Source of the DNA: Bacteroidota bacterium
GTDB lineage: Bacteria > Bacteroidota > Bacteroidia > Bacteroidales > Lentimicrobiaceae
NCBI GenBank assembly: GCA_009773515.1
Contig: WSXX01000025.1
Location: forward strand, 1-64,000
DNA length: 64,000 nt
Direction of reading: 5' to 3'
Part shown: piece after piece, positions 49,717 to 58,315 of the stretch
Layout: each line of letters opens with the position of its first letter
Position numbering within the stretch: the stretch's first letter is position 1
The notes under the pieces: generated by a model
Databases searched by the model: none
What the model was told of the DNA's origin: nothing
The model's input: only the letters and a program-made list of their open reading frames with translations
Program-made: the position numbers and the translations under genes

Positions 49717-50673
49717 TCAGGAAGTAACCGGCTCAGCTTCTTTGGCGGGCCTTACCCATGACCAGAAAGTAGCAATTCCGAGACCAGAAAGAATATGCCA
49801 GATGCCCCACCAGGCTGCTATAAAAGCCATGCCGCCCATATTAAGTTCAGGCGGAAATATCTTGGGATTAAACAGAAGAACAAGTCCAAGCCCCGAGTTC
49901 TGAATACCGGTTTCAATTGAAATCGTACGCCGGTCGATGCGGTTGAGGCCAAAAACCGAAGCTGTCAGATAACCCGATATCAAAGCCATTGCGTTGTGTA
50001 TCAGCACAATAATAAGTATCCAGTTGATGTATTGGATAAAATATCCATAATTATTTCTGAATGCCATTACAACAAATGCCGCAAAAATGATGATTGAGAG
50101 GGTTTTGATCGGCTTTTTGATTTTATCCGTCAGGCGGGGAAGTTTCTGTGAAAACAGAATGCCTGCTATTACAGGAATGCCGAGCAGAATAACTACTGTT
50201 CTGAACATATCCAGCGGATCAATAACAATTGGCCTGAGAAGCGGAGAGGTGGTAGAGTACAACTTTCCCCAAAAGGCAAAATTAAGTGGTGTAAAGATTA
50301 AAGCCAAAACTGTGCCGGCAGCTGTCAAACTCACCGACAAGGCAACATTGGCTTTGGCAACACTCGAAATAAAGTTGGATACATTTCCGCCGGGGCATGA
50401 AGCTACAAGCAACATTCCGAATGCTACTGAGGGCGTAATAAAACCACCCAATAGCCACACTGCCAGAAAAGTAACAGCTGGCAATATCAGAAACTGAGCC
50501 ATCAGCCCTACAATTACTTTGCGGGGGTTTCTTAAAACATCTTTAAACTGCCCCCATTTTATATCAAGGGCAACGCCAAACATGATGAACCCGATTGTGA
50601 TGTTCATCAAATGAAGGCTGGCCTGACTGAAATTCAGTCTGATGCTATCGAGCAATAACAAATCTTCGTGCAT
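49717..50673 (-). CDS. Bile acid:sodium symporter (BASS) family transporter
   Basis: This 318-residue protein has nine to ten hydrophobic segments. Family hallmarks are VASCPGGNVSNFISSVAKANVALSVSLTA split across the first core repeat (ASCPGGNVSN near residue 93) and ISIETGIQNSGLGLVLL (the ETGxQN motif near residue 248) in the second. Homologues carry organic anions or keto acids with sodium; substrate here is unknown. Transcribed alone, downstream of the 513-bp element. Confidence 0.88.
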   Translation of the reverse strand: MHEDLLLLDSIRLNFSQASLHLMNITIGFIMFGVALDIKWGQFKDVLRNPRKVIVGLMAQFLILPAVTFLAVWLLGGFITPSVAFGMLLVASCPGGNVSNFISSVAKANVALSVSLTAAGTVLALIFTPLNFAFWGKLYSTTSPLLRPIVIDPLDMFRTVVILLGIPVIAGILFSQKLPRLTDKIKKPIKTLSIIIFAAFVVMAFRNNYGYFIQYINWILIIVLIHNAMALISGYLTASVFGLNRIDRRTISIETGIQNSGLGLVLLFNPKIFPPELNMGGMAFIAAWWGIWHILSGLGIATFWSWVRPAKEAEPVTS

Positions 50674-50730
50674 AGGATAGTTTTATTGTTAATTGATGGG
50701 TAAAACTAAGAAATTTTACAATATGTTATG

Positions 50731-51243
50731 CAATGTCGTTTAGTTAAGGTTTCGAATTTTCAGATAAGTGAATCAAATATCCTTCGACTCCCCTTCGACA
50801 GGCTCAGGGCAGGCCGCTACCAATGACAGATTTGAATATAATCAAATGCTGATCAAAGTAAAGATCAACCTTAATCACTCTTAATAACCTTAGTAACGAA
50901 ACTGACCCCAACGATTTTTGAACCTTATTTTCTTCTTAAAAACCTTATAAGGCAAAACATATTAATTCTAACGAAAATAAGGTTAGGAAGAAAAAATAAG
51001 GTTGAAGGTGTTTGGTGGGTTGCCTGCTACTAAGGTTTGAAAGGTAAAATAAGGTTGGTCTTGCTCGCATTAAAGTTAAGAAGTGCTTTAAGACTTTCCG
51101 CCCCTGAAAAAGGGTAACGATAACGCCTGTCATCTCCGCATTATGCTCAAAATTTTTTGAGTGCAAACTAAGGATGATTGTCAGTCTGAGCGGTTCCGAT
51201 AGCTATCGGAACGAAGACAATATTCCTTAACTAAACGACATTG
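50731..51243. mobile_element. Family-1 element, 513 bp, perfect 19-bp TIRs and 10-bp target duplication
   Basis: CAATGTCGTTTAGTTAAGG at the left end is perfectly inverted at the right end (51225-51243). ATATGTTATG lies directly outside both ends (50721-50730 and 51244-51253). Its two flanks (to about 50800 and from about 51172) match the 123-bp element in reverse orientation, so about 390 bp of other DNA has been acquired in the middle. The middle has AATAAGGTT words and a TGTCATCTCCGCATTATGCT segment shared with 28.99 kb, and no credible gene. A perfect palindrome TTCCGATAGCTATCGGAA lies at 51194-51211. Confidence 0.85.
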
Positions 51244-51276
51244 ATATGTTATGAATGAAATACTTTCTGGCTTTGA

Positions 51277-51314
51277 AGTAAAAAAAATCCCGGACCAGAA
51301 AAAAGGCCCGGGAT
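51277..51314 (-). terminator. Intrinsic terminator of the S46 peptidase gene
   Basis: On the minus strand ATCCCGGGCC and GGTCCGGGAT form a stem with an 8-nt T-rich loop, followed by TTTTTTT. Confidence 0.85.
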
Positions 51315-51335
51315 AAAAAAATATCATTAAAAAAA

Positions 51336-53516
51336 CTACTGACGCGGAGTTTTGGTAAATACAAGTTCTTCAATAAGATTGGTAGCTCCGGCATATTTGT
51401 CAATGATGAACATAACGTAGCGTATGTCAACATTAATGGTGCGCTGCAGCTCGGTTTCGAAAGCAATATCGCCGCTCATGGCTTCCCAGTTTCCATCGAA
51501 AGCTATTCCGATAAGGTCACCCTTGGCATTGATTACAGGGCTGCCGGAATTGCCGCCGGTAATATCATTGTGGCTAAGGAAATTCACCACCATACGGCCA
51601 TCTTTATCTGCCCATTTTCCGAAATCTTTTTTCTCATAAAGTTCCTTCAGTTTTGCAGGTACAATAAACTCATCGTTGGTAGGATCTTCCTTTTCAATGA
51701 TTCCTTCCATGTAGGTAACATAATCAAAATGAACAGCATCGGCAGGGAAATAATCGAGCACCTTGCCATAAGTTACCCTCATGGTTGAATTGGCATCAGG
51801 ATAATAAACTTTATCGGGATTGGCTTTGCGCAGACCATCAACAAAAAGACGCTGAGCTCTTTTCAGTTTCTCATTTACAGGACCAGTATCTTTATTCTGG
51901 GTCATAAATGAGTTGTAGAACGAATTGGTCAGCTTGTAAGACAAGTCCTTTTCAAATACTTTTAAGGATGGTTTGGCAAGAAATGCATTGTATTTCTCAG
52001 GGGTTGCAAGTACCGATGTTTCAAAAACCTTTTTTGCAAAGAGTTTGACATCGCCTTTGTATTTTTTGTCAATCAGGTTGTAAATATCAGGCAATGATTC
52101 TGCCGGGATATCCTGACGATACATTTCAAGAATTGCGGCGAGAATTTTTTCCTCGGTCTTCGCATTATAATTCTTGAACTGTCCTTCACCCATTGCATAA
52201 AACGGTGCCAGTGAAGCCTGAAGTTCTTCGCCCTTTTGTTCACTTTTCAGGATGTTGATAATTCCCTGGGTCTGAAGCGGAAATTGCATCATTTGTGAAC
52301 CAAAGAGTGCAAGCTGGAAATTCCACAATTTTGAATTGTAGTTTGTTTCAGTGAAAGTAGCATACGAATCTGAAAGATCCTGCAACACTGTTCCGTACTT
52401 TTCAACACGGCTTTCATCGGCTTTAACCCATGCATCAAAATGATTTTCGATGGCTTTCTTTTTGTCATAAACATCCAGGCGTTTAAGACCGCGGCTTTCG
52501 CCGATTTTATTTTTCCAGAAATTGGCCAGACCCGCATAATTTGACGCATATTTAATGCGAACTTCATCGCTTTTGTCCATATCAGCCTTCATAATTTCAA
52601 GAATTGTTCCGGCAACCTTGATAATGGCAGGGTTAATTTCATTGAGCGTTGCCTGAATGCCATGTGAGGTGCGGTAACGGTCGGTGGTACCCGGATAACC
52701 CCAGATCATAGCGAAGTCTTCGCGCTCAACACCATCGACTGAAATTTTCAGGAAATGTTTGGGTTTTAAAGGAATATTTTCTTTTGAATATTCAGCAGGT
52801 TTACCATCAGGACCTGAATAAATCCTGAGAATACTGAAATCACCGGTATGACGGGGCCACATCCAGTTGTCGGTATCACCACCGAATTTGCCGATTGCTG
52901 ACGGAGGAGCTCCCACCAGCCTTACATCTTTATAAACCTCATAAACAAAACGGTAGAATTCGTTTCCATTATAAAAACCTTTCACAGAAACCTCATATTT
53001 GCCATCGGCTGATTCTTCCTGTTTAAGAATTTCAACAACTTTTGCAATGCTTGCAGATCTTTCACTTTCGGTCATTTCGGGGGTAATCCTTTCCATTACC
53101 CGTGAGGTTACATCGTCCATTTTTACCAGAAATGAAGCAGTAAGTCCTTCGTTGGGAAGTTCTTCTTCGTGGCTGCGTGCCCAGAAACCATCGGTAAGGT
53201 AATCATGTTCAATTGAACTGTGTTTCTGAATTACATCGTAGGCGCAATGATGATTGGTAAAAAGCAGGCCTTTGGGCGATACCACCTCGGCTGTGCAGAA
53301 TCCGCCACCAAGGCTTACAATTGCATCTTTCAGACTGGCATTGTTGATGTCGTAAATCTCCTGTGGGGAGAGTTTAAGACCGGCACTCTGCATGTCGGTA
53401 TAGTTGAGCCTTTCAACAAACATTGGAAGCCACATACCTTCGTCAGGTGGATTTCCTGCACGTAACCCGGCACTCAGGGCTACAAGCATCATCAGGGTAA
53501 AAAAGAGTTTTCTCAT
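51336..53516 (-). CDS. S46-family dipeptidyl-peptidase, DPP7-type
   Basis: This 726-residue protein has a signal peptide (MRKLFFTLMMLVALSAGLRA). It is a chymotrypsin-fold exopeptidase with catalytic His in LLFTNHHCAYD (about residue 88), Asp in FGGDTDNWMWPRHTGDFS (about 228) and Ser in TGGNSGSPV (about 655). The residue 18 positions after the catalytic Ser, which sets specificity (Arg in DPP11, Gly in DPP7), is Gly in AFDGNWE, so preference for hydrophobic P1 residues is predicted. Periplasmic; supplies dipeptides to asaccharolytic or peptide-using cells. Confidence 0.93.
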   Translation of the reverse strand: MRKLFFTLMMLVALSAGLRAGNPPDEGMWLPMFVERLNYTDMQSAGLKLSPQEIYDINNASLKDAIVSLGGGFCTAEVVSPKGLLFTNHHCAYDVIQKHSSIEHDYLTDGFWARSHEEELPNEGLTASFLVKMDDVTSRVMERITPEMTESERSASIAKVVEILKQEESADGKYEVSVKGFYNGNEFYRFVYEVYKDVRLVGAPPSAIGKFGGDTDNWMWPRHTGDFSILRIYSGPDGKPAEYSKENIPLKPKHFLKISVDGVEREDFAMIWGYPGTTDRYRTSHGIQATLNEINPAIIKVAGTILEIMKADMDKSDEVRIKYASNYAGLANFWKNKIGESRGLKRLDVYDKKKAIENHFDAWVKADESRVEKYGTVLQDLSDSYATFTETNYNSKLWNFQLALFGSQMMQFPLQTQGIINILKSEQKGEELQASLAPFYAMGEGQFKNYNAKTEEKILAAILEMYRQDIPAESLPDIYNLIDKKYKGDVKLFAKKVFETSVLATPEKYNAFLAKPSLKVFEKDLSYKLTNSFYNSFMTQNKDTGPVNEKLKRAQRLFVDGLRKANPDKVYYPDANSTMRVTYGKVLDYFPADAVHFDYVTYMEGIIEKEDPTNDEFIVPAKLKELYEKKDFGKWADKDGRMVVNFLSHNDITGGNSGSPVINAKGDLIGIAFDGNWEAMSGDIAFETELQRTINVDIRYVMFIIDKYAGATNLIEELVFTKTPRQ

Positions 53517-53634
53517 TTGAATAAAATTGATTATTTGGTTAATGTAAAAAATTCCTGCAGGTGTTAGTAATATGAAAGGAATTGCGGATTATGCCCAAAA
53601 TCGTGCCATGTAAGCATGTATTTGTAAATCAAAT

Positions 53635-53674
53635 ACATGCCTGTTTTACCCAAAGGTTAATAAAACAGGCATGT
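53635..53674 (-). terminator. Long hairpin between the M49-like and S46 genes
   Basis: There are 14-bp perfect arms ACATGCCTGTTTTA (53635-53648) and TAAAACAGGCATGT (53661-53674) with a 12-nt loop. It lies just past the M49-like stop codon. The T tail is weak, so it may be a repeat hairpin. A GC hairpin fragment TTGACGCGTGGTT follows at about 53681. Confidence 0.5.
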
Positions 53675-53719
53675 ACGGTTTTGACGCGTGGTTGTACGAA
53701 ACCGGACAACCAATGAATA

Positions 53720-55417
53720 CTAAAGACCCATCACGCTTTTACCTTGTTCAAATACAATATCAACTGGTATTCCGGCGCCCTTCAGCTTATCGAGGTCGAG
53801 TTTGAGCTGAGCAGGGATAACTGATTTGGTAAGAATCAACTCCTTCGATTTATCATAATCTCCATCGCCCTGCAGGATGAGAATCATGCCACCCATACTT
53901 TCAACAGCAGCTTTCATGATGTCGAAGTTAACCATATAGGTTCCGTCTGCCTGATGGGTGAAAGCTCCTTTTTCGCTGAAATAACTGAATGTAAGCATGT
54001 TGGCTTTGCCATGCGCACTTGCTGCACCGAAACGTACCGAGCGGAAAATACCCGCCATAAAGGTTACATAGTTGTCCATTACTTCGCCTTCATTGAGTTC
54101 GCCCATTTCGTAGAGTTTGGTAACCATGTACAATCCGAGAATATCGGCTTTGGCTTCCTCAATGGCTGAGTATTGCTCCTTAAGTGCTTCGCGGACGGTG
54201 CCTTTTCCATCAAGGGTATTTTTTATTCCCAGACCGTGGGCTACTTCGTGAAACATGGTGTTGGCGAAAAATGCATCAAACTTTATGTATTTTCTCTGTG
54301 AAGGATCAATCAGCACATCAGAAATGGGAACAAGAATCTTGTCGAATTTGGCTTTCATCGCGTTTTTCAGCTGCAGCTTGCGCGATCCTTTTTTCAACTG
54401 CACTTCTTCATCGTTCGGAAGGTTTATGGCTATGGTTTTGCTTCCTCCATTGCAGTCGCCGGCGTAGTATATAACTTCGTAGGCATTCAGATCGGCATCT
54501 GATCCCGGAACTTCATTCTTATACTTCTGGTCAACGGGCAGTCCTTTCTGAAGATCGGGGAGCAAAGCAGCAAAATGAGTGAGGCGATCGCTCCACTCAA
54601 CATCTTTAATCAATATAAAAGCTTCCTGAGCTGCTTTATAACCAAACATCGCATCTTCATAATTTTCGATGGGGCCAACCACAAAGTCAATGTTTGAGGT
54701 TTTCATATCCATCCATGCAAAATCACTTTCCTGATATTTGTCGGTAAGCAATGCTTCGGCGCGAAGTTCAAGGTATTTTTTCAAACCGGCATCTTCGGCA
54801 AGGGCTGCAGCCTGTTTGAGCAAATCAGATGCTTTTTTAACCTGTGTTGCATAAGCCTGATGATACCACACCACCCGCAATGAACTATCTTCGTTGCGGC
54901 GGATAAGGGTGTAAAGGCTCGTTTTATCAGGATTATCAAAAGCCTCAAATTCTTCTTTGGTCATATCAGCCGGATAGAAATTTGCGCCAAGCGGTTTAGC
55001 TCCGATTCCGGCAATAAAAGGATTGTTGCCATTAAGTCTGTCCCAGGGGCCATAATTGATAAGTGCAAATTGCTTTGCATTTTCGTCTTTAATTCTTGCC
55101 AGAAAAGCATCTTTATTGCCAATGGTCTGTTGCCAGAAAATATCATCCATAATGGCTGCTGCATCAAAAAGCAGTGGCAGCATCTGTTTTTCTTTTTCTG
55201 AAAGGTGGCTGATATCGGCTGTTAAGGTAACAGGAGCGTAGATTGAGAGGCGCTGTGCCACGTCAGTGTCCTGATCAGATGTAAGGGCTTCTCCCGCAGG
55301 AATAACACCCTGATGAGCTTTTTCCATTTCTTCTTCGCTTTTAATACTTTTTCCGCAGCCGGCAAGCATAGCCAGCATTCCGATTACCGCAACAACGGTT
55401 GTTACTTTGCGCAACAT
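53720..55417 (-). CDS. M49-like (dipeptidyl-peptidase III-related) zinc peptidase, lipoprotein
   Basis: This 565-residue protein has a lipoprotein signal (IGMLAMLAGCGK; Cys 21). The zinc site reads FHEVAHGLGIKN near residue 390 and IEEAKADILGLYM near residue 425, equivalent to the HExxGH and EECRAE motifs of M49, but with the five-residue HExxH spacing instead of M49's usual six. The middle contains YYAGDCNGGSKTIAINLPND, a DPP III-like segment. It probably acts on short peptides in the periplasm. The neighbouring S46 gene gives a two-gene exopeptidase locus, each with its own terminator. Confidence 0.8.
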   Translation of the reverse strand: MLRKVTTVVAVIGMLAMLAGCGKSIKSEEEMEKAHQGVIPAGEALTSDQDTDVAQRLSIYAPVTLTADISHLSEKEKQMLPLLFDAAAIMDDIFWQQTIGNKDAFLARIKDENAKQFALINYGPWDRLNGNNPFIAGIGAKPLGANFYPADMTKEEFEAFDNPDKTSLYTLIRRNEDSSLRVVWYHQAYATQVKKASDLLKQAAALAEDAGLKKYLELRAEALLTDKYQESDFAWMDMKTSNIDFVVGPIENYEDAMFGYKAAQEAFILIKDVEWSDRLTHFAALLPDLQKGLPVDQKYKNEVPGSDADLNAYEVIYYAGDCNGGSKTIAINLPNDEEVQLKKGSRKLQLKNAMKAKFDKILVPISDVLIDPSQRKYIKFDAFFANTMFHEVAHGLGIKNTLDGKGTVREALKEQYSAIEEAKADILGLYMVTKLYEMGELNEGEVMDNYVTFMAGIFRSVRFGAASAHGKANMLTFSYFSEKGAFTHQADGTYMVNFDIMKAAVESMGGMILILQGDGDYDKSKELILTKSVIPAQLKLDLDKLKGAGIPVDIVFEQGKSVMGL

Positions 55418-55602
55418 AATGGTTTCTAATTAAGTGGGTTAATTTCTTTAACGTGGCTAAATTACAGATTTTGCAGTAAGGTATGTAAACAACAGGGAGA
55501 ATTATTGACAAAAGGGGAAACCAAAGAAAGGGTAATTCTTCAGCCTGCATTATTATAAACTAAAATGAAATTGAAATTGATTTAAAGATCGGGGGCTATT
55601 TT

Positions 55603-58080
55603 TCAGCTTTCCGGCACAAAAAGAGGAAGCAGAAACTTAAAACTACTGCCTTCTCCGGCTTTACTTTCCACTGAAACTGAACCGCCATTTCGCTCAGCAA
55701 ATTCTTTAACCAGAACCAGGCCCAGACCAGTGCCCCGCTCATTTGCAGTTCCTTTGGTAGATGATCCTTTATTACTGAGGCTGAAAATAGTTTTTAAAAT
55801 ATCATTGCCGATACCAACACCGTGGTCTCTGACCATAATTTCTGCAAAAACACCATTTATTCCTATAAATATTTCGACCAGGCTCCCGGCATAAGAATAT
55901 TTGATGGCATTGGATATCAGATTCCTAAGCACAACGCGGCACATGTTAATATCAGCAAAAACAACGGTAGAGCTATCTGCCGGAAACGACAATTCTATTT
56001 GTTTCGACAAAGCCTGTGCATTGGCCTGAATAATGGTTTCCCGGATCAGGGCTTCGATATAAAAATCCTCAGGATTAGGGCTGGAATTGCCCATTTGACT
56101 TTTCCCCCAGGCCAGCAGGTTATCAAGAAGCTGGTAAGTACTTTCGGTGGAGGTAAGAATTTGCTGCACCATCAGTTTACGCTCCTGATCACTAAAATCA
56201 TCGTATTCATCATTCAGCAATCGCGAAAAACCAAGTATTGAGGTGAATGGACTTCGGAGATCATGCGCAATGATTGAAAAGAACTTATCCTTGGTCAGGT
56301 TTGCTTCTTTCAATTCCGTTTCTACCCTCTTTTGCTGTTCTTCAACCAACTTGCGTTTATGGATGTTTCGGGTAACCGCTATAACCTTTCCTGTAGCTTC
56401 ACCTTTGCTGTCGTACTGAGGCTGGATCATACTTTCGAACCATATCAGATTTCCTTTGGTATCCTCAATGCGGAACGAGACAAGTGCCGGCTTGCTATAT
56501 CGGGTGAGTTGTCTGCCAATCTGGCGCATAACCAGTCTATCTTCAAAATAAACGAGATTATCTACATCACTTCCGGTAATATTTTCGGGTTTATAACCCA
56601 GAATCCCGAGCACGGATGGAGAGACATATTCTACAATCCCATTTAATGAATGTATGGAAATAATATCGTTTGAGTTTTCAGCTATCAGCCTGAACATCTC
56701 CTCGCTTCGCCTGAGCGCATCGCGGTGTAATTCAATTTCTGTGATGTCGCGCCCTACAAACTGATAGCCCGAAAGCTGAGAATCTTTATCGAAAAAGGCA
56801 CGCAATGTCCATTGCACGCGCAAAAAGCCTTTATCACCGGTTGAATACTTCTGATTAAATCCTGTAACAGTTTTATCACCACCCAAAGATTTTAATGCAC
56901 GCCTTAGCCTGATATAATCGCGTGGGTCAAAAAATGATTTCAGGTCCGAAATTCCGATCGCATTATCGGTCAGATTAAAAAATTTCAGAAATGCTTTGTT
57001 GCAGAAAGTAAGAATTTTTTCGGCATTAAATCTGCAGATCAGTTCGGTCTGATCATCAACAACTGTTTGAAAAAGGCTTCGGCTTTCGAGCAATTTTTCC
57101 TGAAACTCTTTGGCCTCGGTTATGTCAACAACCACCCCGCTCACACTGCCGGGTTCTTCATCTTCACTTTTAAGGTAATAACCCGACTTTCTAACCCAGC
57201 GGGTATTGTCATTTACCAATATTCTGAACTCAAGGTCAAACCATCCGTAATTGGTGGTGATGCGCGACCACATAATCTTAACCCTTTCCCTGTCAGAAGG
57301 ATGAATTATGGAGTAAAGTTGTTTCAGGCTTATGTCTCCGGGTTCTAATCCGGCAATTTCAAAACACTTTTCGTTCCAGTTGAGCTTGTTGGTTCCTGGA
57401 TTCCAATCCCAAACACCGGCTTTAAGTGCGCCTAATGCAATTTCATAGCGGGTTTCAACTCTTACGGCATCAATCTGATCGCGCAGGGTAGCAATCAGCT
57501 GATCGAGCAATTGCTGATTCTTTTTTTCAAGAGAAGTAATTCGTTCGTCATAAATCTGGTTGAACTGCCCTGAAATTAAATCCTTCTGCACCCGAAGTGC
57601 ATTAATGTGACTTACATCGCTGACAACACCGAGTATTCCGGCAGGAAGTCCTTTATCATCATGCAGCGGAGTTTTTGTAATTCCCGAAATATGCAGTTTA
57701 TTGCTCTCCTGAAAAAACCCAGACTCATAAGAAACCACAAGTCCTGTATCAAGAACTTCACGATCGGCTTTGCAGTGTTGTTCTGAAAATTCAGTACCGG
57801 TGATTTCGGTAAGGGTTTTTCCGATAACATCGCTGTGCGAAGCCAGCCTGAGCAATTTGATAAACCGTGAATTACAATAGATAAACTTCAGATCAATATC
57901 TTTAATAAAAACAGGAACCGGAAAACTTTCAAGCAGGTTTTGAATATTTGAATCTGAACTTTGAATTGCTGAAAATGCAGGAACATCTCTTACGTCAGAA
58001 ACTACCGGAGTCTCAATATTGTTCATGGATTGCCCGGATTCCACTTTGTTTTCATTCTTGTTTTCTGACCCGGGAATCAT
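55603..58080 (-). CDS. Soluble multi-PAS sensor histidine kinase
   Basis: This 825-residue protein without membrane segments has four PAS-type domains: about 45-165 (FPVPVFIKDIDLKFIYCNSR), 210-330 (GVWDWNPGTNKLNWNEKCFE, PAS_3 type), 335-455 and 460-580 (NGIVEYVSPSVLGILGYKPE). A coiled coil follows, then HisKA with FFSIIAHDLRSPFTSILGFS (His about 606) and a HATPase domain (NLISNAIKYSYAG, VRDHGVGIG, GTGLGLVLVKEF). Senses a cytoplasmic signal; no partner regulator is adjacent on the same strand. Confidence 0.92.
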   Translation of the reverse strand: MIPGSENKNENKVESGQSMNNIETPVVSDVRDVPAFSAIQSSDSNIQNLLESFPVPVFIKDIDLKFIYCNSRFIKLLRLASHSDVIGKTLTEITGTEFSEQHCKADREVLDTGLVVSYESGFFQESNKLHISGITKTPLHDDKGLPAGILGVVSDVSHINALRVQKDLISGQFNQIYDERITSLEKKNQQLLDQLIATLRDQIDAVRVETRYEIALGALKAGVWDWNPGTNKLNWNEKCFEIAGLEPGDISLKQLYSIIHPSDRERVKIMWSRITTNYGWFDLEFRILVNDNTRWVRKSGYYLKSEDEEPGSVSGVVVDITEAKEFQEKLLESRSLFQTVVDDQTELICRFNAEKILTFCNKAFLKFFNLTDNAIGISDLKSFFDPRDYIRLRRALKSLGGDKTVTGFNQKYSTGDKGFLRVQWTLRAFFDKDSQLSGYQFVGRDITEIELHRDALRRSEEMFRLIAENSNDIISIHSLNGIVEYVSPSVLGILGYKPENITGSDVDNLVYFEDRLVMRQIGRQLTRYSKPALVSFRIEDTKGNLIWFESMIQPQYDSKGEATGKVIAVTRNIHKRKLVEEQQKRVETELKEANLTKDKFFSIIAHDLRSPFTSILGFSRLLNDEYDDFSDQERKLMVQQILTSTESTYQLLDNLLAWGKSQMGNSSPNPEDFYIEALIRETIIQANAQALSKQIELSFPADSSTVVFADINMCRVVLRNLISNAIKYSYAGSLVEIFIGINGVFAEIMVRDHGVGIGNDILKTIFSLSNKGSSTKGTANERGTGLGLVLVKEFAERNGGSVSVESKAGEGSSFKFLLPLFVPES

Positions 58081-58283
58081 AAGACTCTTTTATTTTAAAT
58101 GTATTAATGTGTAAAATTAAAAATAAATTCCGACTCAACTAAAAAAACCCATCAATTGACTGAAAATATTTGAGCCTGAAAATTAATAAATAATTGCGCA
58201 CCAATAACTTTTTCAGCAAAAAAGACACCAATTCAACTTGTCAGTTAATTTTTCCGCCTGTCCATTTGGTATTTTTATTGCCT
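58081..58283. other. Divergent spacer between two kinase genes
   Basis: AT-rich, with no repeat or frame of note. It must contain the minus-strand promoter of the multi-PAS kinase; none is obvious. Confidence 0.4.
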
Positions 58284-58291
58284 TATATTTG
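58284..58291 (+). promoter_or_regulatory. -7 box TATATTTG for the hybrid kinase
   Basis: A perfect TAnnTTTG match 24 bp before ATG 58316, with TTTG at 58265-58268 upstream. Confidence 0.55.
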
Positions 58292-58315
58292 TAGATAATC
58301 TGAAATACCATTGAA

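Noticed and set aside
50945-51166. 73-residue minus-strand frame inside the 513-bp element, considered as a transposase remnant
   Set aside because: No DDE-type or HUH-type motif and a composition set by AATAAGGTT repeats.
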